From NCBI GenBank assembly GCA_900539855.1, contig UQDO01000026.1, positions 1-31,712 on the forward strand: a DNA stretch of 31,712 nt, read 5' to 3'. A program made the translations under genes and the position numbers. Each line of letters starts with the position of its first letter. The stretch's first letter is position 1. The stretch comes from an uncultured Oscillospiraceae bacterium. Lineage in GTDB: Bacteria > Bacillota > Clostridia > Oscillospirales > Acutalibacteraceae. Of the stretch, positions 1 through 7,378 are shown piece after piece. Under the pieces are notes generated by a model. The model worked only from the letters and a program-made list of their open reading frames with translations, was not told where the DNA came from and did no database searches.

Positions 1-320
1 TATCGCTGAATGAAAAAAGGCCGTTTTTTATGGTCCGCACACCGGATAACTGAGAAGCAGAAAGCCGGAAAAGCCCGGAATATCAAGGAAAAACAGCTCA
101 AAAACTCGCGCAATACGGTCTCAAAGGCGCACGTCGTGCACCCCAGTTCTCAAAGAGATAATTTTGTTAAGTTTTCAAACCCTCGAAACCGCAGTGTTTT
201 CGGGGGTTTGTTCAATTTTGTTCAGTTTTTCGGTCATCTGTCTGCAAGACGGTACGACACGGGTAATACACACCGCAAGACAGAAAACCATATTTCGTTT
301 AAGGCTGTTAAAATGAAAAA
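1..320. other. Non-coding stretch with palindromes; no credible gene
   Basis: I see no believable gene here. The long plus-strand reading frame that crosses it has atypical composition, no ribosome binding site and runs over a terminator and a better minus-strand gene. The stretch holds a perfect palindrome GCACG-T-CGTGC at 129-139 and an inverted repeat at 177-209. It may be the 3' flank of a gene lying left of the window, or the trace of an inserted element; neither can be shown from here. Confidence 0.5.
177..209. repeat. Inverted repeat, terminator-like
   Basis: The arms AAACCCTCGAAA (177-188) and TTTCGGGGGTTT (198-209) pair over 12 positions with one G-T wobble around an 8-base loop. 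A T-rich stretch follows on the plus strand, so it could terminate a transcript entering from the left edge. It could equally be an arm of a recombination or mobile-element end. Confidence 0.45.
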
Positions 321-369
321 AGCACCCTTGGGCGGCTTATCTTTATCTGAGTCCGCCCTTGCGGGTGCT
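314..369 (-). terminator. Intrinsic terminator after the small gene at 388
   Basis: On the minus strand a hairpin with outer stem AGCACCC/GGGTGCT (363-369 with 321-327) and inner stem GGCGG/CCGCC (353-357 with 331-335) is followed by a run of T residues (complement of 316-321). It lies about 20 bases after the stop codon of the gene ending at 388, so it is the natural end of the fhs-distal transcript. Confidence 0.75.
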
Positions 370-387
370 ACAATCAATATAAAATGT

Positions 388-788
388 TCATTGCCTGTCT
401 TTGAAAAAGTCCTTCCAATACGGGTTTTCCTTGTCAAAGATTTCTTTTTGTTCGGGCGTCAGATTATGCGGATAATCAGCAAACAAATTAAACACCTTTT
501 CCCTGTCAAAGCTGAAAAGAAATTCACCAACTCTGTCAGATGTATCGAGCCACCAAATTTTGCCGGCAGGTTTTTGTTTGTAGAAGTATTTTTTATTCGT
601 TTCCATCTTATAAGATCTGTCGTTATCAAGACATTTTAAATAATTTTCACAAATTTATTTTCTTCCGTATTTGAAACAGTGAAAATCGAAGAATTTTCAC
701 TGAACCTATCATAGTATTCAATTAAAAATTTATCAAGCATATTCATTTCCATGAAAGAATAATATGTTGAGACCTGCTGCGCCTGCAT
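388..788 (-). pseudogene. Small conserved-looking hypothetical protein, frameshifted (about 133 aa if repaired)
   Basis: Two minus-strand frames join into one plausible protein. The first runs from ATG 788 (alternatives ATG 752, 746, 740) to a TAA at 638-636 (50 aa). The second, in the -1 frame, carries the distinctive C-terminal part from the ATG at 606 to 388 (72 aa) and is open upstream of it to about 655. Adding one A to the AAAA run at 647-644 fuses them without a stop through VKNYLKCLDNDRSYKMET. The C-terminal part is rich in W, F, Y and acidic residues (KIWWLD, GEFLFSFD, NLTPEQKEIFDKENPYW), with no signal peptide or membrane helix. It resembles small DUF proteins of Firmicutes, but I cannot assign a function. 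The ATG at 606 has no Shine-Dalgarno sequence, which argues against an independent second gene. The gene starts 2 bases after the fhs stop, so it is probably co-transcribed with fhs. A sequencing error, programmed frameshifting or true decay would all give this picture. Confidence 0.6.
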
Positions 789-790
789 CT

Positions 791-2467
791 TTAAAACAGA
801 CCTGATATCACGCCGTTTTCGTCGATATCAATGTTTTCCGCCGCAGGGTGCTTTGGCAGCCCCGGCATGGTCATGATATCTCCGGTAAGCACAACAATAA
901 ATCCGGCGCCTGCCGACACCTTGACGTTTTTAATGGTCACCGTAAAGCCTTCGGGAGCACCGAGACGTGTTGGATCGTCCGAAAAGCTGTACTGCGTTTT
1001 TGCTATGCATATGGGAAGATTTCCGAAGCCCAAAGCCGTCAGCTTGTCGATCTGCTTTTTGGCAGCAGGCAGGACAGTTATCCCGTCTCCGCCGTAGACC
1101 TTTTTGACGACAGCCTCTATCTTCTCTTCAATTCTGCAATCAAGGGAATAGCTGTAGGCAAAATCGCCCTTTTCCTCGCTGCAAAGACGCACGACCTCGC
1201 GCGCAAGCTCTTCGCCACCCTTGCCGCCGTCAGCCCATACGGTCGACAGCATGACATTGACTCCGAGATCCTTACATTCCTTTATTATAAAGTCTATTTC
1301 ACTGTCGGTGTCGGTCGGGAAACGGTTTACAGCCACAACGCAGGGAAGGCGGTAAACATTTTTAATGTTGCTTATGTGACGCAAAAGGTTCGGGATACCT
1401 TTTTTAAGGGCGTCAAGATCCTCTGTAGCGAGACTTTTTTTGTCCAGTCCGCCGTGCATTTTGAGAGCGCGCACGGTGGCGACGATAACTACCGCATCGG
1501 GTACAAGACCTGCCATGCGGCACTTGATATCAAGGAATTTTTCCGCGCCGAGATCGGCTCCGAAGCCTGCCTCGGTAATGGCATAGTCGCCAAGCTTCAA
1601 CGCCAGTTTTGTGGCTGTGACCGAGTTGCAGCCGTGTGCTATGTTGGCAAACGGTCCGCCGTGGACAAGTGCCGGAGTGCCCTCAAGCGTCTGCACAAGG
1701 TTTGGCTTCAGCGCGTCCTTTAAAAGCGCAGCCATGGCGCCCTCGGCTTTGAGGTCGCCGCAGGTGACAGGTCTTTCGTCAAATGTATATCCGACTATAA
1801 TCTTCGAAAGTCTGCTTTTAAGCTCGGTTATCGAGCCTGAAAGGCACAGCACAGCCATTATCTCGCTTGCAACGGTTATGTCAAAGCCGTCCTCGCGCAA
1901 AACGCCGTTTGCAACGCCGCCGAGACCGTCGATAATGTTTCTCAGCTGGCGGTCGTTCATATCGACGCACCGTTTCCATGTTATGCGGCGCACATCTATG
2001 CCTAATTCGTTGCCCTGCTTGATGTGGTTGTCAAGCATTGCGGCAAGCAGATTGTTGGCGGCGCCTATTGCGTGGAAGTCTCCTGTAAAATGCAGGTTTA
2101 TATCCTCCATCGGTACTACCTGCGCGTGTCCGCCGCCGGCGGCTCCGCCCTTTATGCCGAATACCGGTCCGAGCGACGGCTCACGGAGCGCCACTAAAAC
2201 ATTTTTGCCTATGCGGCGCATACCGTCGGCAAGACCTATAGTAGTGGTTGTCTTGCCCTCGCCGGCAGGTGTAGGGGTCATGGCGGTAACAAGTATAAGC
2301 TTGCCGTCATCCTTTTTTGTTTCATTAAGTATTGAAAGATCGATCTTCGCTTTGTATCTGCCGTATTGCTCCAAATATTTTTCGTCGATCCCGGCGGCGG
2401 CCGCGATCTCGGTTATCGGCTTCATTTTGCAGCTGTGGGCTATCTCAATGTCAGACAAATAGGGCAT
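791..2467 (-). CDS. fhs: Formate-tetrahydrofolate ligase
   Basis: This cytoplasmic enzyme (EC 6.3.4.3) makes 10-formyl-tetrahydrofolate from formate, ATP and THF, feeding purine and one-carbon metabolism. The 558-residue product has the full family length. It shows the P-loop TPAGEGKTTTT near residue 65, the LREPSLGPVFGIKGGAAGGGHAQ block near 95-117, and HFTGDFHAI near 130. The ATG at 2467 is preceded by a strong AAGGAGGG at 2475-2482. A sigma-A-type promoter lies upstream, divergent from the YdcF-like gene. The small frameshifted gene follows almost immediately. The role in C1 supply is firm. Nothing in the window suggests a complete Wood-Ljungdahl pathway. Confidence 0.97.
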   Translation of the reverse strand: MPYLSDIEIAHSCKMKPITEIAAAAGIDEKYLEQYGRYKAKIDLSILNETKKDDGKLILVTAMTPTPAGEGKTTTTIGLADGMRRIGKNVLVALREPSLGPVFGIKGGAAGGGHAQVVPMEDINLHFTGDFHAIGAANNLLAAMLDNHIKQGNELGIDVRRITWKRCVDMNDRQLRNIIDGLGGVANGVLREDGFDITVASEIMAVLCLSGSITELKSRLSKIIVGYTFDERPVTCGDLKAEGAMAALLKDALKPNLVQTLEGTPALVHGGPFANIAHGCNSVTATKLALKLGDYAITEAGFGADLGAEKFLDIKCRMAGLVPDAVVIVATVRALKMHGGLDKKSLATEDLDALKKGIPNLLRHISNIKNVYRLPCVVAVNRFPTDTDSEIDFIIKECKDLGVNVMLSTVWADGGKGGEELAREVVRLCSEEKGDFAYSYSLDCRIEEKIEAVVKKVYGGDGITVLPAAKKQIDKLTALGFGNLPICIAKTQYSFSDDPTRLGAPEGFTVTIKNVKVSAGAGFIVVLTGDIMTMPGLPKHPAAENIDIDENGVISGLF

Positions 2468-2497
2468 AAAAGACCCTCCTTAATATCATTTAATATG

Positions 2498-2527
2498 ATT
2501 ATACATTAATGAATGCCTGTTGCCAAG
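2498..2527 (-). promoter_or_regulatory. Sigma-A-type promoter for fhs
   Basis: On the minus strand, TTGGCA (2527-2522) and a perfect TATAAT (2503-2498) are separated by 18 bases. The -10 box lies about 30 bases upstream of the fhs start, giving a short leader with the AAGGAGGG site and no room for a riboswitch. Confidence 0.7.
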
Positions 2528-2546
2528 ATGAATTTGTAAATAATAT

Positions 2547-2575
2547 TGAGTTTTTAAGGTGCAAATGATAAAATA
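2547..2575 (+). promoter_or_regulatory. Promoter for the YdcF-like gene
   Basis: TTGAGT (2547-2552) and TAAAAT (2570-2575) are separated by exactly 17 bases. The predicted start of transcription near 2582 leaves about 15 bases before the ATG at 2597. The AGGGGGA ribosome binding site sits near 2582-2588, so the call depends on a very short leader. Confidence 0.55.
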
Positions 2576-2596
2576 CTGAAAAAGGGGGATGGTCAG

Positions 2597-3211
2597 ATGG
2601 AAAAGCGGATTTTAAAAATAGCTTCCGGCTTTTTGGTATTGGGTATACTGTATGTGATTATCAATATTTGCAGTATAATCTGCTTTTCATACGTTGACGA
2701 AACCGCACCTACCGATGCGGCTATAGTGCTCGGCGCTGCGGTGGACGATGCCGGAGAACCGTCAGCCGTCTTTAAAGCCCGCATCGACCACGCTGTTATG
2801 CTGTACCGCGAAGGTACGGTCAAAAAGATAATCATGACCGGCGGTACCGGAAAAGGCTCAGCCGTTCCGGAAGCAATGGCGGCTGAAATTTACGCTGTGA
2901 AAAACGGGATCCCTAAAGAGGATATACTGACCGACGATATGTCGCACTATACGCTTGACAATCTCGAAAACGCAAAGCGGATAATGGACAAAAACGGGCT
3001 TGACACGGCGCTTCTTGTCAGCGATCCGCTGCACATGAGACGTGCGGTCATGCAGGCAGAGTTTTCGGGACTTTCCGCCGGCAGCTCGCCAACAAAAAAC
3101 TCAGCATATAAAAGTATAGGTAAAAAGATAAAATTCCTCGCCAGAGAGACCTTTTATTATGTGGGCTACAAATGGTATCTGCAAATCTTCGGCAGCCATA
3201 CTGCCAAATAA
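2597..3211 (+). CDS. YdcF/SanA-like DUF218 membrane-anchored protein
   Basis: The 204-residue protein has one N-terminal hydrophobic helix (about residues 6-31) followed by a DUF218 domain. The family pattern is visible in TDAAIVLGAAV (about 39-49), the MTGGTGKGSAVPEA loop (about 80-93), SHYTLDNLENAK and LLVSDPLHMRRA. The family (YdcF, SanA, ElyC) is linked to envelope integrity and vancomycin or SDS sensitivity; its chemistry is poorly defined and a nucleotide-like fold has been described for YdcF. The helix suggests that the domain lies outside the membrane. The gene is single, divergent from fhs and convergent with the AraC-type gene. An AGGGGGAT site precedes the ATG. Family assignment is strong; substrate unknown. 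Confidence 0.85.
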   Translation: MEKRILKIASGFLVLGILYVIINICSIICFSYVDETAPTDAAIVLGAAVDDAGEPSAVFKARIDHAVMLYREGTVKKIIMTGGTGKGSAVPEAMAAEIYAVKNGIPKEDILTDDMSHYTLDNLENAKRIMDKNGLDTALLVSDPLHMRRAVMQAEFSGLSAGSSPTKNSAYKSIGKKIKFLARETFYYVGYKWYLQIFGSHTAK

Positions 3212-3241
3212 AAAAAGTGTTGCCGCCTGCTATAAAGTCTG

Positions 3242-4048
3242 TCACCGCCGCTTTTCTGACGGCGAAGTGCCGTAATGCTTGCGGTACGAACGGTAAAACA
3301 CCGAGTAATCCTTGAATCCGCACTCGGCAGCCGCTTTTGTAGGCGCAACGCCAGACTGCATAAGCTCCCTCGAAAGCGCCAGACGCTTGACCGTTATGTA
3401 TTCCCACACACCCGAGCCGGTGGCAGCCTTGAAAATCCTGCAAAGCTGCGGCTTGCTTATGTAAAATTCACGGCAGATGGTATCGAGTGATATGTCGTCG
3501 GATATCCTGCTTCCTACAAAGCTGACTATCCTGTGCTCAAGAGAGTCGCTGTCGTCGTCATCCGAGCGTGTGTCAAATACGACCGATATTGAGTGCAGAA
3601 GCGGCATCAGTCTCGAAAGTATCAGTGTGCGGTGATCCCCCACAGGAGCCGTGAGCGCTTCGGTAAAAAGCTTGTAGGGCAGCCCGAGCTCGGCACCGCT
3701 GTACCGGTTAAGTCTGCCGGTCTCGCGGTCAAAAAATGCTTTTTTGAGGATGCCGTCGCTGTCTGCACTTCCGAAAATATTTGAGTCAAACTGCACTGCC
3801 GAGCGCGTGTAGGGCAGCGACGGATCTATATCTATGTAATGCGCCTCATAAGGGCGCATTATTATTATGTCTCCGGGCGACAGCGGATAATTTGTACCCT
3901 CGACCCTGAACGAGCCTTTGCCGCCGAAAAAGCAGTAAAGCTCGCACTGCTCATGGGTGTGCATTTTAAAATCGTAGGGATGCGGCTGCTCGTCTTGTGA
4001 AAAGTGCACATACAGATCGTCACTGTTATATCGAAAATAACTAAACAT
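3242..4048 (-). CDS. AraC-family transcriptional regulator, probable regulator of the uxaC operon
   Basis: The 268-residue protein has an N-terminal cupin-type sensing domain (about 15-100, with MHTHEQCELYCFFGGKGSF and the PGDIIIMRPYEAHYID turn). A C-terminal pair of helix-turn-helix motifs covers about 165-268, with the first recognition region at ISKPQLCRIFKAATG and the second at ECGFKDYSVFYRSYRKHYG. It is cytoplasmic. The ATG at 4048 follows a GCGGAGGTGACGGT site. It is transcribed away from uxaC with only 119 bases between them, the usual layout for a local activator sensing a pathway sugar. Effector inferred, not shown: a hexuronate or a derivative made by the operon. Confidence 0.9.
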   Translation of the reverse strand: MFSYFRYNSDDLYVHFSQDEQPHPYDFKMHTHEQCELYCFFGGKGSFRVEGTNYPLSPGDIIIMRPYEAHYIDIDPSLPYTRSAVQFDSNIFGSADSDGILKKAFFDRETGRLNRYSGAELGLPYKLFTEALTAPVGDHRTLILSRLMPLLHSISVVFDTRSDDDDSDSLEHRIVSFVGSRISDDISLDTICREFYISKPQLCRIFKAATGSGVWEYITVKRLALSRELMQSGVAPTKAAAECGFKDYSVFYRSYRKHYGTSPSEKRR

Positions 4049-4065
4049 ACCGTCACCTCCGCTTT

Positions 4066-4094
4066 ATGATAGCACAATATGATAATATTTGCAA
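4066..4094 (-). promoter_or_regulatory. Promoter of the AraC-type gene at 4048
   Basis: On the minus strand TTGCAA (4094-4089) and TATCAT (4071-4066) are separated by 17 bases. The -10 box lies about 18 bases before the start codon, so the leader is very short. The promoter overlaps the direct repeats described for this intergenic region, consistent with autoregulation. Confidence 0.55.
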
Positions 4095-4108
4095 TATATA
4101 ATGATAAT
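4079..4108. promoter_or_regulatory. Direct repeat, candidate AraC-type operator
   Basis: ATGATAAT occurs at 4079-4086 and again at 4101-4108, exactly 22 bases apart, or two helical turns. A partial copy, ATGATA, lies at 4066-4071. AraC-type proteins usually bind direct repeats on one face of the helix, and this pair lies between the divergent regulator and the uxaC operon. Confidence 0.45.
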
Positions 4109-4116
4109 TTAGGTAA

Positions 4117-4145
4117 TTCAATTACAATTTTAACGGTGGTAAAAT
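4117..4145 (+). promoter_or_regulatory. Candidate promoter of the uxaC operon
   Basis: A poor -35 box TTCAAT (4117-4122) and a good -10 box TAAAAT (4140-4145) are 17 bases apart. A weak -35 next to upstream direct repeats is what an activator-dependent promoter would show. No other convincing promoter was found before 4168. Confidence 0.4.
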
Positions 4146-4167
4146 ATTAACAACGGAGGCGATATAA

Positions 4168-5532
4168 TTGAATAACAGTTATCTTTTAAGCGGAAATAAA
4201 AGCCGCGAAATATACGAAAAGGTCAAAGGTCTGCCGATAGTTGACTATCATTGCCATTTGTCGCCGAAGGAGATATACGAGGATCTCCCGTTCGACAATA
4301 TAAGCGATATGTGGCTTTCGGGTGACCATTACAAATGGCGTCTCATGCGTACCGCCGGTATCAATGAAAGATACATAACCGGTGACGCGTCGCCGCGCGA
4401 AAAGTTCAGGATGTACGCAAAGGCGATCGAATTTGCGGCAGGAAATCCGCTTTATCACTGGTCACATATGGAGCTTTCAATGTTTTTCGGCATTGACGAC
4501 GCTCTGACCGAAAAATCAGCCGACAGCATATATGACAGGGCGAACGAATATATAAAGCAGAACGATCTCTCGCCGAGAAAACTTATCGAGCAGTCAAAGG
4601 TCGAGGTCATCTGCACGACCGACGATATCGTGGACGATCTTGAGTTCCACAAGCTTATAGCCGATGACGGCTCGTTTGCTACCCGGGTCATCCCGTCATA
4701 CCGTACCGATAATCTTCTGCTTGTAAGGCGCGACGGATATAAGGAATATATAGATAAGCTTTCCGCCGTATCAGGCGTTAAGGTCGACGGTATAGCGTCG
4801 CTCAAGGAGGCGGCGGCAGGAAGATTGCAGTATTTCGTGTCAAGGGGATGCAGGTTCACCGATGTCGGGACACCGTTCTTCCCGACCCATGTTTCGTCGG
4901 ATGAGGATGCCGATAAGACCTTCAAAGCGGTGCTTCGCGGCGAAAAAATAAGTGATGATGATTATTTCGGATTCTTGGGCAACATGTATCTTTTCCTTGC
5001 CGCACTTTATAAAAAGTATAACCTTATAATGCAGTGGCACTTATGCGTCACAAGAAATTCAAACAGCGTTCTGTTTGAACGTCTCGGTGCCGACTGCGGC
5101 GTTGACTGCGTTGGTGACAACATAAGCGGCAGTGCGCTTATCGCCATGCTTGACGCCATAAATAAAAACAGCGGTCTGCCGACGACCGTTATCTACACAC
5201 TCAACAGCTCGTCGGCTGAGCAGATAGCATCCATAGCCGGTGCGTTCCCCAATGTACATTGCGGCGCGGCGTGGTGGTTCTGCGATCACAAGCGCGGCAT
5301 CAGGCAGCAGCTTGAGGTCATTGCAGAAAATTCGGCGCTCGGCTCGTTTTACGGTATGCTTACCGATTCGCGCAGCTTTTTGTCATATGCGCGTCACGAT
5401 TATTTCCGCCGTATTCTCTGCGACATGCTTGGGGCGTTTGTTGAGAACGGCGAATATGACGGCGGCAGCGTTGATGAGCTTGCTGCAAGAATATGCTATA
5501 AAAACGCAAAGGAAGCGGTGGAAAATATATGA
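4168..5532 (+). CDS. uxaC: Glucuronate isomerase (uronate isomerase)
   Basis: The enzyme (EC 5.3.1.12) converts D-glucuronate to D-fructuronate, and D-galacturonate to D-tagaturonate. The 454-residue product has the amidohydrolase-superfamily metal motif H28-C-H30 (VDYHCHLSP), the MQWHLCVTRN block near residue 290 and WWFCDHKRG near 370, all typical of UxaC. The start is TTG at 4168, chosen because CGGAGG (4154-4159) sits 8 bases upstream and no ATG lies nearby in frame. It is the first gene of the operon and overlaps uxuA by 4 bases (ATGA), so the two are translationally coupled. The uxuA partner favours the glucuronate branch over the galacturonate branch, for which no UxaA or UxaB is seen. 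Confidence 0.95.
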   Translation: MNNSYLLSGNKSREIYEKVKGLPIVDYHCHLSPKEIYEDLPFDNISDMWLSGDHYKWRLMRTAGINERYITGDASPREKFRMYAKAIEFAAGNPLYHWSHMELSMFFGIDDALTEKSADSIYDRANEYIKQNDLSPRKLIEQSKVEVICTTDDIVDDLEFHKLIADDGSFATRVIPSYRTDNLLLVRRDGYKEYIDKLSAVSGVKVDGIASLKEAAAGRLQYFVSRGCRFTDVGTPFFPTHVSSDEDADKTFKAVLRGEKISDDDYFGFLGNMYLFLAALYKKYNLIMQWHLCVTRNSNSVLFERLGADCGVDCVGDNISGSALIAMLDAINKNSGLPTTVIYTLNSSSAEQIASIAGAFPNVHCGAAWWFCDHKRGIRQQLEVIAENSALGSFYGMLTDSRSFLSYARHDYFRRILCDMLGAFVENGEYDGGSVDELAARICYKNAKEAVENI

Positions 5533-6569
5533 AAATGACATTTCGCTGGTATGGCGATGACGATCCGGTCACGTTGACCAAAATACGTCAGATACCGCGC
5601 ATGACAGGCATCGTTTCGGCGGTTTACGATGTCAAGCCCGGCGGCGTATGGAGCGAGGCAAGCATAAATGCCATAAAGCAGAAGGCTGAGGCAAACGGTC
5701 TTGAATTTGAGGTCGTGGAAAGCGTTCCGGTGCCTGAGGACATCAAGCTCGGCAACGAGAAGGCACCGCAGCTTATCGAGAATTACTGCGAAAACGTCCG
5801 CCGTCTCGGCAAAGCAGGCGTAAAGTGCATATGCTATAACTTCATGCCGGTTTTCGACTGGCTCCGCAGCGAGCTTGAGCATGCACAGCCCGACGGCGCA
5901 AACGCGCTTGCCTACGATGATGAAACGGTAAAGGCAATGGACCCGTCATCGGGTGATCTTTCGCTCCCGGGCTGGGACGCAAGCTATAAGCCGGAGGAGC
6001 TCGGCGCACTTATCAAGGCATATAAGGAGCTTGGCGAGGACGGACTTTGGAGGAACCTTGCGGCTTTCCTTGAAGCCGTTATACCGGTCGCCGAGAGAGC
6101 GGGGGTCAACATGGCTATTCATCCGGACGATCCACCGTGGGGCATGTTCGGTCTGCCGCGTATAATCACCTGCAAAAAGAACATTCAGAGAATGTTTGAC
6201 ATTGTCCCGTCAAGAAACAACGGACTGACACTTTGCACCGGCTCGCTCGGTGCAAATCCCGACAATGATCTTGTCGATATGGCGCGCAGCTTTGCGGACC
6301 GTATTCATTTCGCACACATAAGAAACATTAAATTTGACGGATACCGCAGGTTTGAGGAGGTCGGTCACGCCACGGAGTGCGGCTCGCTTCCTATTTACGA
6401 TATAGTAAAAGCGCTTGTTGTAAGCGGATTTGACGGCTACGTCAGACCGGATCACGGCAGAATGATATGGGGCGAAAAGGGACGCTACGGTTACGGACTT
6501 TATGACCGCGCGCTCGGAGCCGCATACCTTAACGGACTTTTCGAGGCTATAGAAAAAGACAGAGGGTGA
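5529..6569 (+). CDS. uxuA: Mannonate dehydratase
   Basis: The enzyme (EC 4.2.1.8) removes water from D-mannonate to give 2-keto-3-deoxy-D-gluconate (KDG). The 346-residue TIM-barrel protein carries the N-terminal FRWYGDDDPVTL block, CYNFMPVFDW near residue 100, the diagnostic HPDDPPWGMFGLPRI starting at about H198, the LTLCTGSLGANPDND metal-site region, and VRPDHGRM near the C-terminus. Its length is normal for the family. It starts inside the uxaC stop codon and is followed after 4 bases by the first TIM-barrel isomerase gene. Product identity is firm. Confidence 0.95.
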   Translation: MKMTFRWYGDDDPVTLTKIRQIPRMTGIVSAVYDVKPGGVWSEASINAIKQKAEANGLEFEVVESVPVPEDIKLGNEKAPQLIENYCENVRRLGKAGVKCICYNFMPVFDWLRSELEHAQPDGANALAYDDETVKAMDPSSGDLSLPGWDASYKPEELGALIKAYKELGEDGLWRNLAAFLEAVIPVAERAGVNMAIHPDDPPWGMFGLPRIITCKKNIQRMFDIVPSRNNGLTLCTGSLGANPDNDLVDMARSFADRIHFAHIRNIKFDGYRRFEEVGHATECGSLPIYDIVKALVVSGFDGYVRPDHGRMIWGEKGRYGYGLYDRALGAAYLNGLFEAIEKDRG

Positions 6570-6573
6570 AGCT

Positions 6574-7347
6574 ATGAAATTCGGAGTCGGATGCGGTATT
6601 TCAAGAGCTGTGGTCGTTAAAAATGCAGGTTATGATTATATCGAGCCGCCGCTAAAGGTCAATTGCACGATGAGTGAGCAGGAATTCGGGGAGGCTTGCG
6701 CTACATTGAAGGAGACAGGCATTGCAGCCGAGGTCTTTAACGGATTTTTCCCCGGAGATATGGCTCTCGTGGGCGATGAGGTCGATATAAAGCGCATATC
6801 AGAGCATGCGAAGCTGGGACTTTACCGCGCGGCATGCCTTGGCGGAAAAATAGCCGTTATAGGCAGCGGCCCGGCGCGCAACATTCCGGAAGGCTTTGAT
6901 GCCGCACGCGCGAAGGAACAGTTCATGTATATAGTGAACACCTGCGCGGATATCGCGGCTGAAAACGGTATCAGAATAGTTGTCGAGCCGCTCAACAAGA
7001 GCGAGACCAACTACATAAACACCGTAGCTGACGGTATAAGATTCGTGCACGAGCTTGGCAATCCCAATGTGGGCTGCATGGCTGATCTTTATCATATGTA
7101 CCGCGAGAAAGAGGATTATTCCATACTTGCAAGAAACGACTATCCGCTGATACATGTTCATCTTGCCCGTCCGAACGACGACCGCAGAATGCCGGAGGAG
7201 GCGGATATGCCAGCCCTTGAAGGTTGGGCAAAGCTGCTTAAAGAGAACGGATACGACGCAAGGATATCGCTCGAAGGCTCGTTTAAGCCGGAATTTGAGG
7301 AGACCATAAATCAGGTCCGTCCCCGTCTCAACGTTTTTTGCAAATAA
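6574..7347 (+). CDS. Sugar phosphate isomerase/epimerase-like TIM-barrel protein (hydroxypyruvate isomerase / tagatose-epimerase type)
   Basis: The 257-residue protein belongs to the AP-endonuclease-2-like TIM-barrel superfamily. The four expected metal ligands of the tagatose-3-epimerase type are visible: E in VVEPLNKSE (about 142), D in CMADLYHM (about 175), H in HVHLARP (about 201) and E in ISLEGSF (about 236). This supports an active epimerase or isomerase on a ketose or keto acid. An AGAGGGTGA site precedes the ATG. It sits between uxuA and the fructuronate reductase gene, so its substrate is likely linked to the hexuronate route. Family members range from hydroxypyruvate isomerase to D-tagatose and L-ribulose epimerases; I cannot choose among them. 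Confidence 0.8.
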   Translation: MKFGVGCGISRAVVVKNAGYDYIEPPLKVNCTMSEQEFGEACATLKETGIAAEVFNGFFPGDMALVGDEVDIKRISEHAKLGLYRAACLGGKIAVIGSGPARNIPEGFDAARAKEQFMYIVNTCADIAAENGIRIVVEPLNKSETNYINTVADGIRFVHELGNPNVGCMADLYHMYREKEDYSILARNDYPLIHVHLARPNDDRRMPEEADMPALEGWAKLLKENGYDARISLEGSFKPEFEETINQVRPRLNVFCK

Positions 7348-7378
7348 CAGAAGAGCATTAACGAAAGGAAGATCATAA

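Noticed and set aside
10..639. Long plus-strand reading frame at the left edge (209 codons)
   Set aside because: It crosses a terminator hairpin, has no ribosome binding site, shows no recognisable motif, and is antisense to a better minus-strand gene with a matching terminator.
848..2462. Plus-strand reading frames opposite fhs
   Set aside because: They are shadows of the fhs codon structure with no start site and no motif.
3194..3211. Hairpin GGCAG-CCATA-CTGCC as the terminator of the YdcF-like gene
   Set aside because: The stem is only 5 bp, lies inside the coding end and is followed by A, not T, residues.
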